Origin: Bacteroidota bacterium
GTDB taxonomy: Bacteria > Bacteroidota > Bacteroidia > Flavobacteriales > Weeksellaceae
Assembly (NCBI GenBank): GCA_018266965.1
Contig: JAFDZJ010000026.1
Coordinates: 1-5,182, forward strand
Reading direction: 5' to 3'
Length of the DNA stretch: 5,182 bases
Below are positions 1 to 5,182 of this stretch, piece after piece. The number at the start of each line of letters is the position of its first letter. The stretch's first letter is position 1. The translations under genes were made by a program, and so were the position numbers. The notes below the pieces were generated by a model that saw only the letters and a list, made by a program, of their open reading frames with translations, had not been told where the DNA came from and searched no databases.

Positions 1-102
1 AAGAGCAAAAGCAGACGGGCCTTTGTCGTAGTTAGGGGTTACGTCAATAATAATTTCTTTCGTAGAAGAAAAACATTGTTCAATCGTGTCTGAAATTGTC
101 AT
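1..102 (-). CDS. 5' end of an unrecognised gene, cut by the left window edge
   Basis: An open frame starts at ATG 102-100 and runs off the left edge without a stop, giving 34 residues beginning MTISDTIEQCFSSTKEIIID and continuing through a VTPNYDKGPSAFAL-like stretch. I do not recognise the family, and too little is visible to infer a function. Support for a real gene comes from context. It has the same direction as every other gene here, and its ATG lies about 55 nt beyond the GTT end of the hairpin element at 158-282, much as the next gene upstream starts about 40 nt beyond its own hairpin element. Its leader has no clear Shine-Dalgarno sequence. If the array reading is right, this is the first gene of the next cassette. 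Confidence is moderate because 34 open codons can occur by chance. Confidence 0.55.
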   Translation of the reverse strand, partial: MTISDTIEQCFSSTKEIIIDVTPNYDKGPSAFAL

Positions 103-157
103 AATGAATGAGGTCGAAAATTTAATGTTATGTAGAATGCCGTCTAAGGTGACGTAC

Positions 158-282
158 AACGTCCGGCATATTTGCGAAGGCACGGCATTTGAAAACCGTC
201 AGCCGAATATATGCACAAAAGCTGATAGAAGTACAAATGCTCAATTACTTCCTTCAGCCGTGCTTTTGCAAATATGTTTGTT
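158..282 (-). repeat. attC-like hairpin element 1 (downstream of the DUF2200 gene)
   Basis: This non-coding inverted repeat has arms at 167-186 and 257-276 that pair at 18 of 20 positions, separated by 70 nt. On the minus strand it reads AAC (282-280), 3 nt, arm, middle, arm, 6 nt, GTT (160-158), 125 nt in all. The two stem mismatches are G176/T267 and G179/T264, which are G.T wobbles when the plus strand is folded. A smaller nested pair, GCATTTG (185-191) and CAAATGC (234-240), lies inside. The element begins 11 nt after the stop codon of the DUF2200 gene. Length, nested stems, unequal unpaired spacers and AAC/GTT ends resemble integron attC sites, but the outer boxes (GTTACAG, GTACAAC) fit the classical GTTRRRY/RYYYAAC only partly. 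A transcription terminator is possible but would not explain the match to element 2. Confidence 0.75.
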
Positions 283-294
283 ACAGGCAGTGTA
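280..294 (+). repeat. 15-bp terminal inverted repeat, operon-distal copy
   Basis: On the plus strand this reads GTTACAGGCAGTGTA. It is the near-perfect inverted partner of the box at 1335-1349 (14 of 15 identical), and both face the three-gene operon. Its GTT is the outer end of the hairpin element at 158-282. The hairpin arms of the two elements are not alike in sequence, so this identity belongs to the cassette rather than to the hairpins. Confidence 0.7.
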
Positions 295-299
295 TCGTG

Positions 300-665
300 T
301 CACGCAGTCCTTAATATTTTTTCCATTTTTCGTCCCTTTGCTAACTCGTCCACTAACTTGTCTAAATACCTTACTTGTTTGGTCAATGGGTTTTCAATTT
401 CTTCTATCTTATAACCGCATATTACACCTGTAATAAGTTGAGCATTTTTTGGCAGATTTGCTTTTCTGAAAAATGTTTCAAAAGTTACTTTTTCGTCAAT
501 CAAAGTTTGTAATTTTTTGTTGTCAAAACCCGTAAGCCATTCTATAACTTGATGCAATTCTTCTTTTGTTCTTCCTTTGCTTTCCACTTTTTTGAGATAA
601 TGTGGATATACAGATGCAAAAGACATTTTTGCTATTCGGTCATCGTGTTCGTGTGTTGTTTTCAT
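300..665 (-). CDS. DUF2200 family protein
   Basis: The 121-residue product is a close match to the small DUF2200 family and is essentially full length for it. Recognised blocks are HDDRIAKMSFASVYPHY near residues 7-23, KGRTKEELHQVIEWLTGF at 30-47, LITGVICGYKIEEIENPL at 77-94 and the C-terminal RYLDKLVDELAKGRKMEKIL at 99-118. No signal peptide or membrane segment is apparent, so it is probably cytoplasmic. The biochemical role of the family is not known to me. The ATG (665-663) overlaps the TGA of the preceding YdeI/OmdA-like gene as ATGA, so translation is probably coupled and this is the last gene of a three-gene operon. The stop lies 11 nt before the hairpin element at 158-282. The family assignment rests on remembered conserved blocks and is confident. 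Confidence 0.92.
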   Translation of the reverse strand: MKTTHEHDDRIAKMSFASVYPHYLKKVESKGRTKEELHQVIEWLTGFDNKKLQTLIDEKVTFETFFRKANLPKNAQLITGVICGYKIEEIENPLTKQVRYLDKLVDELAKGRKMEKILRTA

Positions 666-949
666 TTGTCTGATTTTTTAAACCATTTTTGAGCCGAAGG
701 TCTGCGATGCGGGCAACCAGGCCAGCAACAGGGTTGTCGTTTGCCTTCTAATAATTCCTCTGTCATACGGTGAATATGTTCCGCCCTTGTTTCTTCTTTT
801 TTGACAATTGTAACCCAGCAAATCCATTCATTGCGTTGAATAGGTGTAAGCTTGTTCCACCGTTCAAGAATATCAGTATTTGTTTTTAGTGCCTTTTTTA
901 TATCGATAGGCACTTCGTGTAAAATTCCAGAAGCTATTTCCATATTCAT
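662..949 (-). CDS. YdeI/OmdA-like small protein (OmdA C-terminal-domain type)
   Basis: The 95-residue product resembles the C-terminal OmdA domain of the YdeI/OmpD-associated family, a group loosely linked to protection from bacteriocins and peptides in annotation. Diagnostic stretches are ERWNKLTPIQRNEWICWV at residues 29-46, KKEETRAEHIHRMTEELLEG at 50-69 and a tail with CCWPGCPHR at 74-82. The tail clusters Cys74, Cys75, Cys79 and His81, which could bind a metal, but that is inference. Full YdeI proteins are about twice this length and carry an N-terminal DUF1801-like region. Here that part is represented by the separate gene immediately upstream. The ATG at 949-947 overlaps the upstream stop as ATGA, which supports this start over the second Met two codons later. 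The TGA overlaps the DUF2200 start in the same way. The product is predicted to be cytoplasmic, and its molecular function is unproven. Confidence 0.88.
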   Translation of the reverse strand: MNMEIASGILHEVPIDIKKALKTNTDILERWNKLTPIQRNEWICWVTIVKKEETRAEHIHRMTEELLEGKRQPCCWPGCPHRRPSAQKWFKKSDK

Positions 950-1308
950 TTTTCAGAGTCTTCGTCTAAACGATACTTTACAATTTTTTTTATCAATGTC
1001 AAAGGTAGTGGCTTGTCAATGGGAAATTGAACTGCACCCTTTGATGTTTTATATTTTTCAAGTTCTCGTTTGAAATTCACAATTGCATTTGGGGTTGGAT
1101 AAAAGCCGATATGTTCTTTGCAAACAGCATAATATACCAACACCTTGTTTTGTTTAAATGCTGGCATACCGTAGCTAATCGTTTCTGTCGTCTTTGGTGC
1201 AGCCTGTTTAATTGTCAGTCTAAGTTGTTCAAGAATTTTCTGAATGTCGGCAGGTTGGCAAGAGTGATACTCGTCAATATCCCTGAATTTTAAATTGCTC
1301 TTGTTCAT
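946..1308 (-). CDS. DUF1801 family (YdhG-like) protein
   Basis: The 120-residue product starts MNKSNLKFRDIDEYHSCQPA and matches the DUF1801/YdhG-like fold. An N-terminal helical part (residues about 10-37) is followed by ETISYGMPAFKQNKVLVYYA (42-61), HIGFYPTP (66-73) and KGAVQFPIDKPLPLTLIKKI (90-109). The B. subtilis member YdhG/Fra is described as a frataxin-like iron chaperone, but I cannot say this protein shares that role. A longer frame opens at 1386, but its extra 26 residues are encoded by the hairpin element at 1347-1471 and the terminal repeat, so I chose ATG 1308-1306, about 40 nt after the GTT. It is the first gene of the operon, and its TGA overlaps the next ATG by 4 bp. No clear promoter or Shine-Dalgarno sequence is visible in the short leader. 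Confidence 0.9.
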   Translation of the reverse strand: MNKSNLKFRDIDEYHSCQPADIQKILEQLRLTIKQAAPKTTETISYGMPAFKQNKVLVYYAVCKEHIGFYPTPNAIVNFKRELEKYKTSKGAVQFPIDKPLPLTLIKKIVKYRLDEDSEK

Positions 1309-1334
1309 CTGTAAATTCGTTCGTGTTGTTGTTT

Positions 1335-1349
1335 TACATTGCCTGTAAC
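1335..1349 (-). repeat. 15-bp terminal inverted repeat, operon-proximal copy
   Basis: On the minus strand this reads GTTACAGGCAATGTA and lies just before the leader of the DUF1801 gene. It matches the inverted box at 280-294 in 14 of 15 bases. Its GTT is the cassette-side end of the hairpin element at 1347-1471. Confidence 0.7.
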
Positions 1350-1471
1350 GGTCAGCAGCTTGGCGAAGTGGCGGAAATCGAAGCACAAATGTTCAGTTTT
1401 GAACAAAAGTTCCATTGAAGAACTGCTGTTGAGTTTTGCACTAAACCCGCCATTTTGCCAAACTGCCTGTT
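1347..1471 (-). repeat. attC-like hairpin element 2 (between the PLD region and the DUF1801 operon)
   Basis: Arms at 1356-1374 and 1447-1465 pair at 16 of 19 positions across a 72-nt middle. On the minus strand the order is AAC (1471-1469), 3 nt, arm, middle, arm, 6 nt, GTT (1349-1347), 125 nt in all, identical in plan to the element at 158-282. GCGAAG (1363-1368) and TTTTGC (1453-1458) lie 13 nt and 10 nt from AAC and GTT on the plus strand, exactly as in the other element, giving G.T wobbles at the same two stem positions. A third mismatch is C1359/A1462. The middle holds small inverted repeats such as GTTCAGTTTTGAAC (1391-1404). The outer box on the PLD side is GGGCAGCAGGCAAC (1482-1469, minus strand). 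Minor open frames that cross the element look like artefacts of it. Confidence 0.78.
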
Positions 1472-1497
1472 GCCTGCTGCCCTTTTTTCTTCTGCCG

Positions 1498-1944
1498 TCA
1501 TAAGTCAATTAGTGTCACCATTGTTAGTGGTAAATGTCGGTAAATTTTATCACCAATATGTTTGATATATTCGTTTTCTTGGTCGTTCCAATTAAATCCT
1601 GGTCTTGCTAAACAATACTCGTTTTGTTTTGTCGCAGAAACTACATAACAATAGCCAACACCAGCGATTGACGAATAAATAATTTGTCCTTTGTCTGCTT
1701 TGTCAGCAAAGTTTTTGTTTTCTCTGTTTTTGGTTGCACGTATAAACGCTTTACAAACCTGATTTTCAAAATAGCTTAACTGTTCTTCTAAGTTTCTTGT
1801 TGCCTGTTTTAAATTCTTGGCTTTCTCTTTTACTTGTTTAATCAAAACAGTTAGGTTTTTGTCAATCTCTGTTGTTGATGTCCAACCTAAATAATGTAAT
1901 GTGTTTAGCAATAATGTTTTTAAATATGGTTTTTCATCTTCTTT
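1498..1944 (-). pseudogene. Probable severed C-terminus of the PLD protein (in-frame continuation after TAG)
   Basis: The frame of the PLD-like gene stays open for 148 further codons after its TAG (1947-1945), ending at TGA 1500-1498. The first 11 codons are KEDEKPYLKTL, and a TTG at 1911-1909 is the first near-cognate start. The only ATG in frame is eight codons from the end, so an independent gene would need a TTG start with no evident ribosome site. Residues about 30-60 of this tail are Lys/Leu/Glu-rich and probably helical or coiled-coil. Residues 85-148 contain short beta-like stretches (GQIIYSSIAGVGYCYVVSA) and end in MVTLIDL. No known domain is recognised. The simplest reading is one protein of about 884 residues interrupted by a single nonsense codon. 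Alternatives are a sequencing error, a readthrough extension, or a separate 137-residue protein from TTG 1911. Confidence 0.65.
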
Positions 1945-4152
1945 CTAAGAGATGTTTGCAATACAAACAATCGTGCTGATTAGTGCATCTCGTTGTAATT
2001 GTTCAAACTTTTTCCTTGTGTAATCAAAAGTATATTCTTTGAAGCCGTTTTTTGATAATCGTAAAAAATCGCCAACAATGTTTAGGCAACAACCTTTTAC
2101 ATTGTTATTTTCGTAGTCGCCAGTTACAGGCAGATAGGTAAAGAAAAGTTGCTGCTGTTCATCTTCTATTTTTTCTGATTTTCCGCCAAATTCGTGTATG
2201 AGTTCTAACGCAATTAAATACTTTGTTATGTCGGTTAAAGTCAATTTGTAATCTGAAACTCTTGTATCTTTAAACAAAATGTCGTGATGGAAATAGCCGT
2301 AAAGATTTTTGAAAAAGTTTTTGAGTTTTCGTTTGTCTGATTCTAAAAGTTTTAATGGAATGCTTTTGCCTTGTTGCACTTCGCTTTCATCATTACCGCT
2401 TATGTTGCTTATATCTTCTTCCTGTTCGTCTGGTCTTATGTCCGTTTCTAATTCTGAACCTTGTGTATGAGCCAATTTCAGAGCGTCCAACACACGAAGC
2501 GAAGGCGATAAAAGCAATGCGTTTTCGTGCAACTGTGAATTTGGCTCTATTGGTTTGTAGCCCGATAAATCATAAAGTTGTGATTGGTCGGCTGTTTTCT
2601 TTTCTTCTTTTTCATTCAATTTTGTTTTAGAAGTATTGATAACAGAAGTTCCGTCTTCTTTTTCGCTTTCATCAATAATGGCGTAATGAATTAAATCAAG
2701 AACATTTCTCAATTCGCCACTTTGAAGCTGTCCGCACAATCTTTCAAGTTCAGCATTTTTTGGATTTGGGTGCGTTTTAGCGAGTGTAAAATAATTACTG
2801 ATAATGATTTTATTTGAAAGATTTTTATTTCCGTCTGTGCTTTGTATTTGTACATACTGCAATTTACTTTCTTCAATTTCAAAATTAATTTCGTGTTGCG
2901 GTTTTAGCGATTGTATGGTTTGGCTTTTTAATAGTTGATTGTTGTTGTCATACAATGCAACTGAAACTGACGTATCAAAACCTTTATCGGTGTAAAGCAT
3001 TAATGTTGCGTAATTAATTTCGGCAGCCAATAGTTTTATTGGAAACCGATTGTTTTTGACGATTGCTTGTTCTATTGAAACTTTGTCATTGACAGCAAAT
3101 TTTGAAAGCGTTTTCCTACTACTTGCTTTTAGTTTTAACCCAATCTTGTCTAAAATATTTCCCTTTTCTGATTTAATGAAAAGTGAAACTTCTGAATTTG
3201 CAGTGTTTGAAATTCCCAAACCTGCCGAAGTAATGTTTGCACTACCAAACAAGCAAAATTCTTTATTGCCTTTTGTTTTAAAATGCAAAATTTTAGCGTG
3301 CAGTTTTGATTGCTGTTTTGCTCCAATATTTCTGCATAAGTCTAATTTTTTCCAATCGTAAAAAGCATATTTTTTGTCATTCGGCAATTCCGTAGGAACT
3401 ATGCCGTTTTCATCAATTACTATATTGATTTGTGCATTAGGAAAAGTGTTTTTTATTTCTTCTAATGCTTTGCCTTGTGTGTCGTAATAAGGCGAAACCG
3501 CAGTAATTTCAGTTACCTTTTCATTTGCCGTAAGTTGTTTAACTTGTTGCCAAATGGTTGTTTGTTCTGTATTGTATAAAAAAGCTGCTTGTTCATTATT
3601 TGGCAAATTCAAAAGCTGAAAATCTGCAACTTTTGGCAATTCCATTAGCCATTGCGAATGTTCGGCAACCCAACGTGTCGTTTTTTCGCTTGCTATTCCT
3701 TTTGCGGTTGCACTAAGTTTTGAAATATAACTCCACGCTGCTGAAAATACAGGTGCGTTTTGCGGTTGCTTAATATCAAAATGATAAGCACCCCAAATTT
3801 CATCATTACTTCCGTTGCCAGAATTGGTAAGGTTCCCCGAGCCGATAAGTAATAATCCTTCATTTTCGCCAAACAACAACCAAACTTTTGGGTGAAAAAT
3901 ATTTTTTTCAAAAATAGGGTAGAGTGAATATCCTGTTGCCAATTTCATTTCATCGCCTGTTGCTTGCTGCATTAGTTCTGAATAGAAATGTCCGTCAATA
4001 AACACATTTACATTTCTAATTCCGCAAGAACGCAACCATTTCATTACTTTCATTTCAAAGAAATAAAAGTCAAAACTGAAAGTTGTGAGTATGCAAGAAT
4101 GGTATCGTCCGTTACCAATAAAGGAAAGTATGTTGTTTCGTTTGATAGCCAT
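1945..4152 (-). CDS. Phospholipase D-fold protein with two divergent HKD motifs
   Basis: The 735-residue product is a PLD-superfamily protein, a group of nucleases and phosphodiesterases that use paired His/Lys motifs. The first motif has HPK at 87-89, GSGNLT at 104-109 and E118. The second has HAK at 285-287, GSANIT at 303-308 and E321. Both lack the Asp of canonical HxK(x4)D, with Phe94 and Lys292 in its place, as in some divergent nuclease-type members, so activity is plausible but unproven. Residues 370-455 look beta-rich. Residues 490-600 are charged and low in complexity, probably a linker. Residues 600-735 are helical and end abruptly. No signal peptide is evident, so it is probably cytoplasmic. 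ATG 4152-4150 overlaps the upstream stop as TAATG, which fixes the start and implies coupled translation. The stop is TAG, whereas the other stops seen here are TGA or TAA, and the frame continues open beyond it. A nucleic-acid or defence role is inference. Confidence 0.85.
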   Translation of the reverse strand: MAIKRNNILSFIGNGRYHSCILTTFSFDFYFFEMKVMKWLRSCGIRNVNVFIDGHFYSELMQQATGDEMKLATGYSLYPIFEKNIFHPKVWLLFGENEGLLLIGSGNLTNSGNGSNDEIWGAYHFDIKQPQNAPVFSAAWSYISKLSATAKGIASEKTTRWVAEHSQWLMELPKVADFQLLNLPNNEQAAFLYNTEQTTIWQQVKQLTANEKVTEITAVSPYYDTQGKALEEIKNTFPNAQINIVIDENGIVPTELPNDKKYAFYDWKKLDLCRNIGAKQQSKLHAKILHFKTKGNKEFCLFGSANITSAGLGISNTANSEVSLFIKSEKGNILDKIGLKLKASSRKTLSKFAVNDKVSIEQAIVKNNRFPIKLLAAEINYATLMLYTDKGFDTSVSVALYDNNNQLLKSQTIQSLKPQHEINFEIEESKLQYVQIQSTDGNKNLSNKIIISNYFTLAKTHPNPKNAELERLCGQLQSGELRNVLDLIHYAIIDESEKEDGTSVINTSKTKLNEKEEKKTADQSQLYDLSGYKPIEPNSQLHENALLLSPSLRVLDALKLAHTQGSELETDIRPDEQEEDISNISGNDESEVQQGKSIPLKLLESDKRKLKNFFKNLYGYFHHDILFKDTRVSDYKLTLTDITKYLIALELIHEFGGKSEKIEDEQQQLFFTYLPVTGDYENNNVKGCCLNIVGDFLRLSKNGFKEYTFDYTRKKFEQLQRDALISTIVCIANIS

Positions 4153-5182
4153 TATTGGTAAGCAATTTTTGAGTGTAATTCTGTGATATTCCCTTCATCA
4201 TTGATAACCTGCAAATCAAAAAGTAAGTTTCGCAATGCATTCATTCGTGGTGATGTCCAACGTGCGGGAAAAATATCAATAAGGCGTATCATCTGTTCTT
4301 CAATGATAAATTTATTGGTCGCTTGTGTTCCGTTTCCCATTTTTCGCAAGGCAACCATTTGATGGCGATAAATGATATTTTTATGAATAAAGTTTGAAAT
4401 AAAGTCGTTCACATCATTTTGCAAGTGGTTTGTAATTGCAAATAGTCCGTCTGCCATATTTCCCTCTCTTATAATTCCGTTTCTGCTTAGATATTCTTTT
4501 AATTGTGGCAGTTGTTCTTTGTTGTTGTCGTAAAGTTTGAAAAGTAAGTTAAAACCGATTTTTGCATTTTCTTGTGGTGTGTTGGATTTTTCTATTTGCT
4601 CTAATAAATCAATTTCAGTTTCACTAATATTTGCGATGCAATTTTCAAGTGTTGTAGTTTCGTTGTTCTTGCTTTCTTTGTTTATTAATTTTGAAAAATC
4701 AGAAATGAAATTTGGCAAATATTCTTCTGTGTGTAAGGTTTCTAAGTATTGAAGTGTGCCAAAGAAAATCAATCCGCAAGCAAACTGCCAGTATTCGTTT
4801 AGTTGGTAGCAATACCAACCAATATTGGTGTTTTCTTGGTTTTCAAATTTCTGTTTGTAACAATCGTCAAGATAAACATACCAGTTGTATTCTTGATTGT
4901 TTTTCTCTGCTGTTGATAGCAAAGAAGTGATTGTGTTTCTTCTGTGAAACGTAAATTCTTCTTCAATTTCTTTGCTTGGATAATCTTTGTCCAATAGCAT
5001 ATCAACGTACAATTTCCATTCTTTACTTTCGGGATTTACTTTATCAATGGCAAAATATTCAATAAGTTCCGAAATGTTGTTTTGCGATAATGTGCCTTTT
5101 TTTATACAGTTATAAAACAGTGTTTTTATTTCTTCTGATAATCCTTCGTCAAACGCATCCGCTAATTGTTTACCCGAAACTT
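4152..5182 (-). CDS. Unrecognised helix-rich protein, 5' end beyond the right edge
   Basis: The frame is open from the window edge (first whole codon 5180-5178) to TAA 4154-4152, giving 342 visible C-terminal residues. A TTG at 5012 could be mistaken for a start, but the 56 codons before it are open and protein-like (for example SEEIKTLFYNCIKKG), so the true start is off the window. The protein is soluble, Asn/Glu/Lys-rich and apparently mostly helical. It has an aromatic block YQLNEYWQF at visible residues 125-133 followed by a hydrophobic helix, and a C-terminal section with PARWTSPRMNALRNLL that could be a small winged-helix-like fold. I do not recognise the family. Its stop overlaps the ATG of the PLD-like gene by one base, so the two are very likely co-translated and may act together. 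No catalytic motif is visible in the part present. Confidence 0.85.
   Translation of the reverse strand, partial: VSGKQLADAFDEGLSEEIKTLFYNCIKKGTLSQNNISELIEYFAIDKVNPESKEWKLYVDMLLDKDYPSKEIEEEFTFHRRNTITSLLSTAEKNNQEYNWYVYLDDCYKQKFENQENTNIGWYCYQLNEYWQFACGLIFFGTLQYLETLHTEEYLPNFISDFSKLINKESKNNETTTLENCIANISETEIDLLEQIEKSNTPQENAKIGFNLLFKLYDNNKEQLPQLKEYLSRNGIIREGNMADGLFAITNHLQNDVNDFISNFIHKNIIYRHQMVALRKMGNGTQATNKFIIEEQMIRLIDIFPARWTSPRMNALRNLLFDLQVINDEGNITELHSKIAYQ

Larger units (their letters stand above)
160..1348 (-). mobile_element. Putative complete gene cassette carrying three genes
   Basis: If recombination falls between G and TT as in integrons, a 1189-bp unit is bounded by G|TT of the element at 1347-1471 and G|TT of the element at 158-282. 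It opens with TTACAGGCAATGTA, has a short leader, is filled by three overlapping genes, and ends with TACACTGCCTGTAAC followed by its own hairpin element. The opening and closing boxes complement each other at 14 of 15 bases. This is expected if the unit once circularised and rebuilt a complete folded site. Classical cassettes usually hold one gene, so an operon of three is unusual. No recombinase gene is in the window, so the mechanism is inferred from architecture alone. Confidence 0.55.

Noticed and set aside
115..124. TAAATTTT on the minus strand before the left-edge gene as a Bacteroidota -7 promoter box (TAnnTTTG).
   Set aside because: It matches only 7 of 8 positions, lies too close to the ATG, and has no convincing -33 element in AT-rich DNA.
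158..282. Hairpin element 1 as a plain intrinsic terminator after the DUF2200 gene.
   Set aside because: The arms are separated by 70 nt, no following T-run fits, and the layout is shared with the element that precedes another operon. It might still slow transcription.
86..433. Plus-strand frame of 115 codons near the left edge.
   Set aside because: It covers the hairpin element and runs antisense to the clear DUF2200 gene, with no recognisable protein features.
160..1348. The unit as an insertion sequence with 15-bp terminal inverted repeats.
   Set aside because: It encodes no transposase, no target duplication is seen, and the inverted boxes are embedded in larger hairpins that extend outside them.
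1309..1508. Open frames crossing element 2, including a 26-residue N-terminal extension of the DUF1801 protein and a 67-residue frame.
   Set aside because: Their residues are encoded by the hairpin arms and terminal box, and the DUF1801 homology begins only at the internal ATG 1308.
4799..5012. A gene start at TTG 5012, and another minus-strand frame at 4799-5005.
   Set aside because: The frame of the larger gene is open and protein-like up to the window edge, so 5012 is internal, and the other frame is its shadow.

Overview
The window is AT-rich, and every supported gene lies on the minus strand. Weak or absent Shine-Dalgarno sequences, A-rich leaders and the style of the small proteins suggest a Bacteroidota bacterium. 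This is an inference from composition and family resemblance, because no rRNA or marker gene is present.

Read in the direction of transcription (right to left), the layout has three parts. (1) Positions 5182-1498 hold an operon that enters from the right edge. It has an unrecognised helix-rich protein (3' part only), a divergent phospholipase-D-fold protein translationally coupled to it by a TAATG overlap, and 148 further codons in the same frame behind a single in-frame TAG. The last stretch looks like the severed C-terminus of the PLD protein. (2) Positions 1308-300 hold a tight three-gene operon: DUF1801/YdhG-like, YdeI/OmdA-like and DUF2200, each joined by a 4-bp ATGA overlap. (3) Positions 102-1 hold the start of another gene that leaves by the left edge.

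The most interesting signal is in the gaps between these parts. Two long imperfect hairpins (158-282 and 1347-1471) have exactly the same geometry on the minus strand: AAC, 3 nt, a 19-20 bp arm, a 70-72 nt middle, the partner arm, 6 nt, GTT. Each is 125 nt in total. They share G.T mismatches at the same two stem positions but have largely unrelated arm sequences. The three-gene operon starts with GTTACAGGCAATGTA and ends with its near-complement TACACTGCCTGTAAC. In integron gene cassettes the first R-box half of a cassette likewise complements the R box of its own attC. I therefore read the window as part of an attC-like cassette array: the end of a large PLD-operon cassette, one complete 1189-bp cassette with three genes, and the beginning of a third. 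The terminal boxes match the classical attC consensus only at AAC/GTT and no integrase is visible, so the recombinase is unknown.

The PLD operon may belong to a DNA-processing or defence system because of its family type and accessory setting, but nothing in the window proves this.
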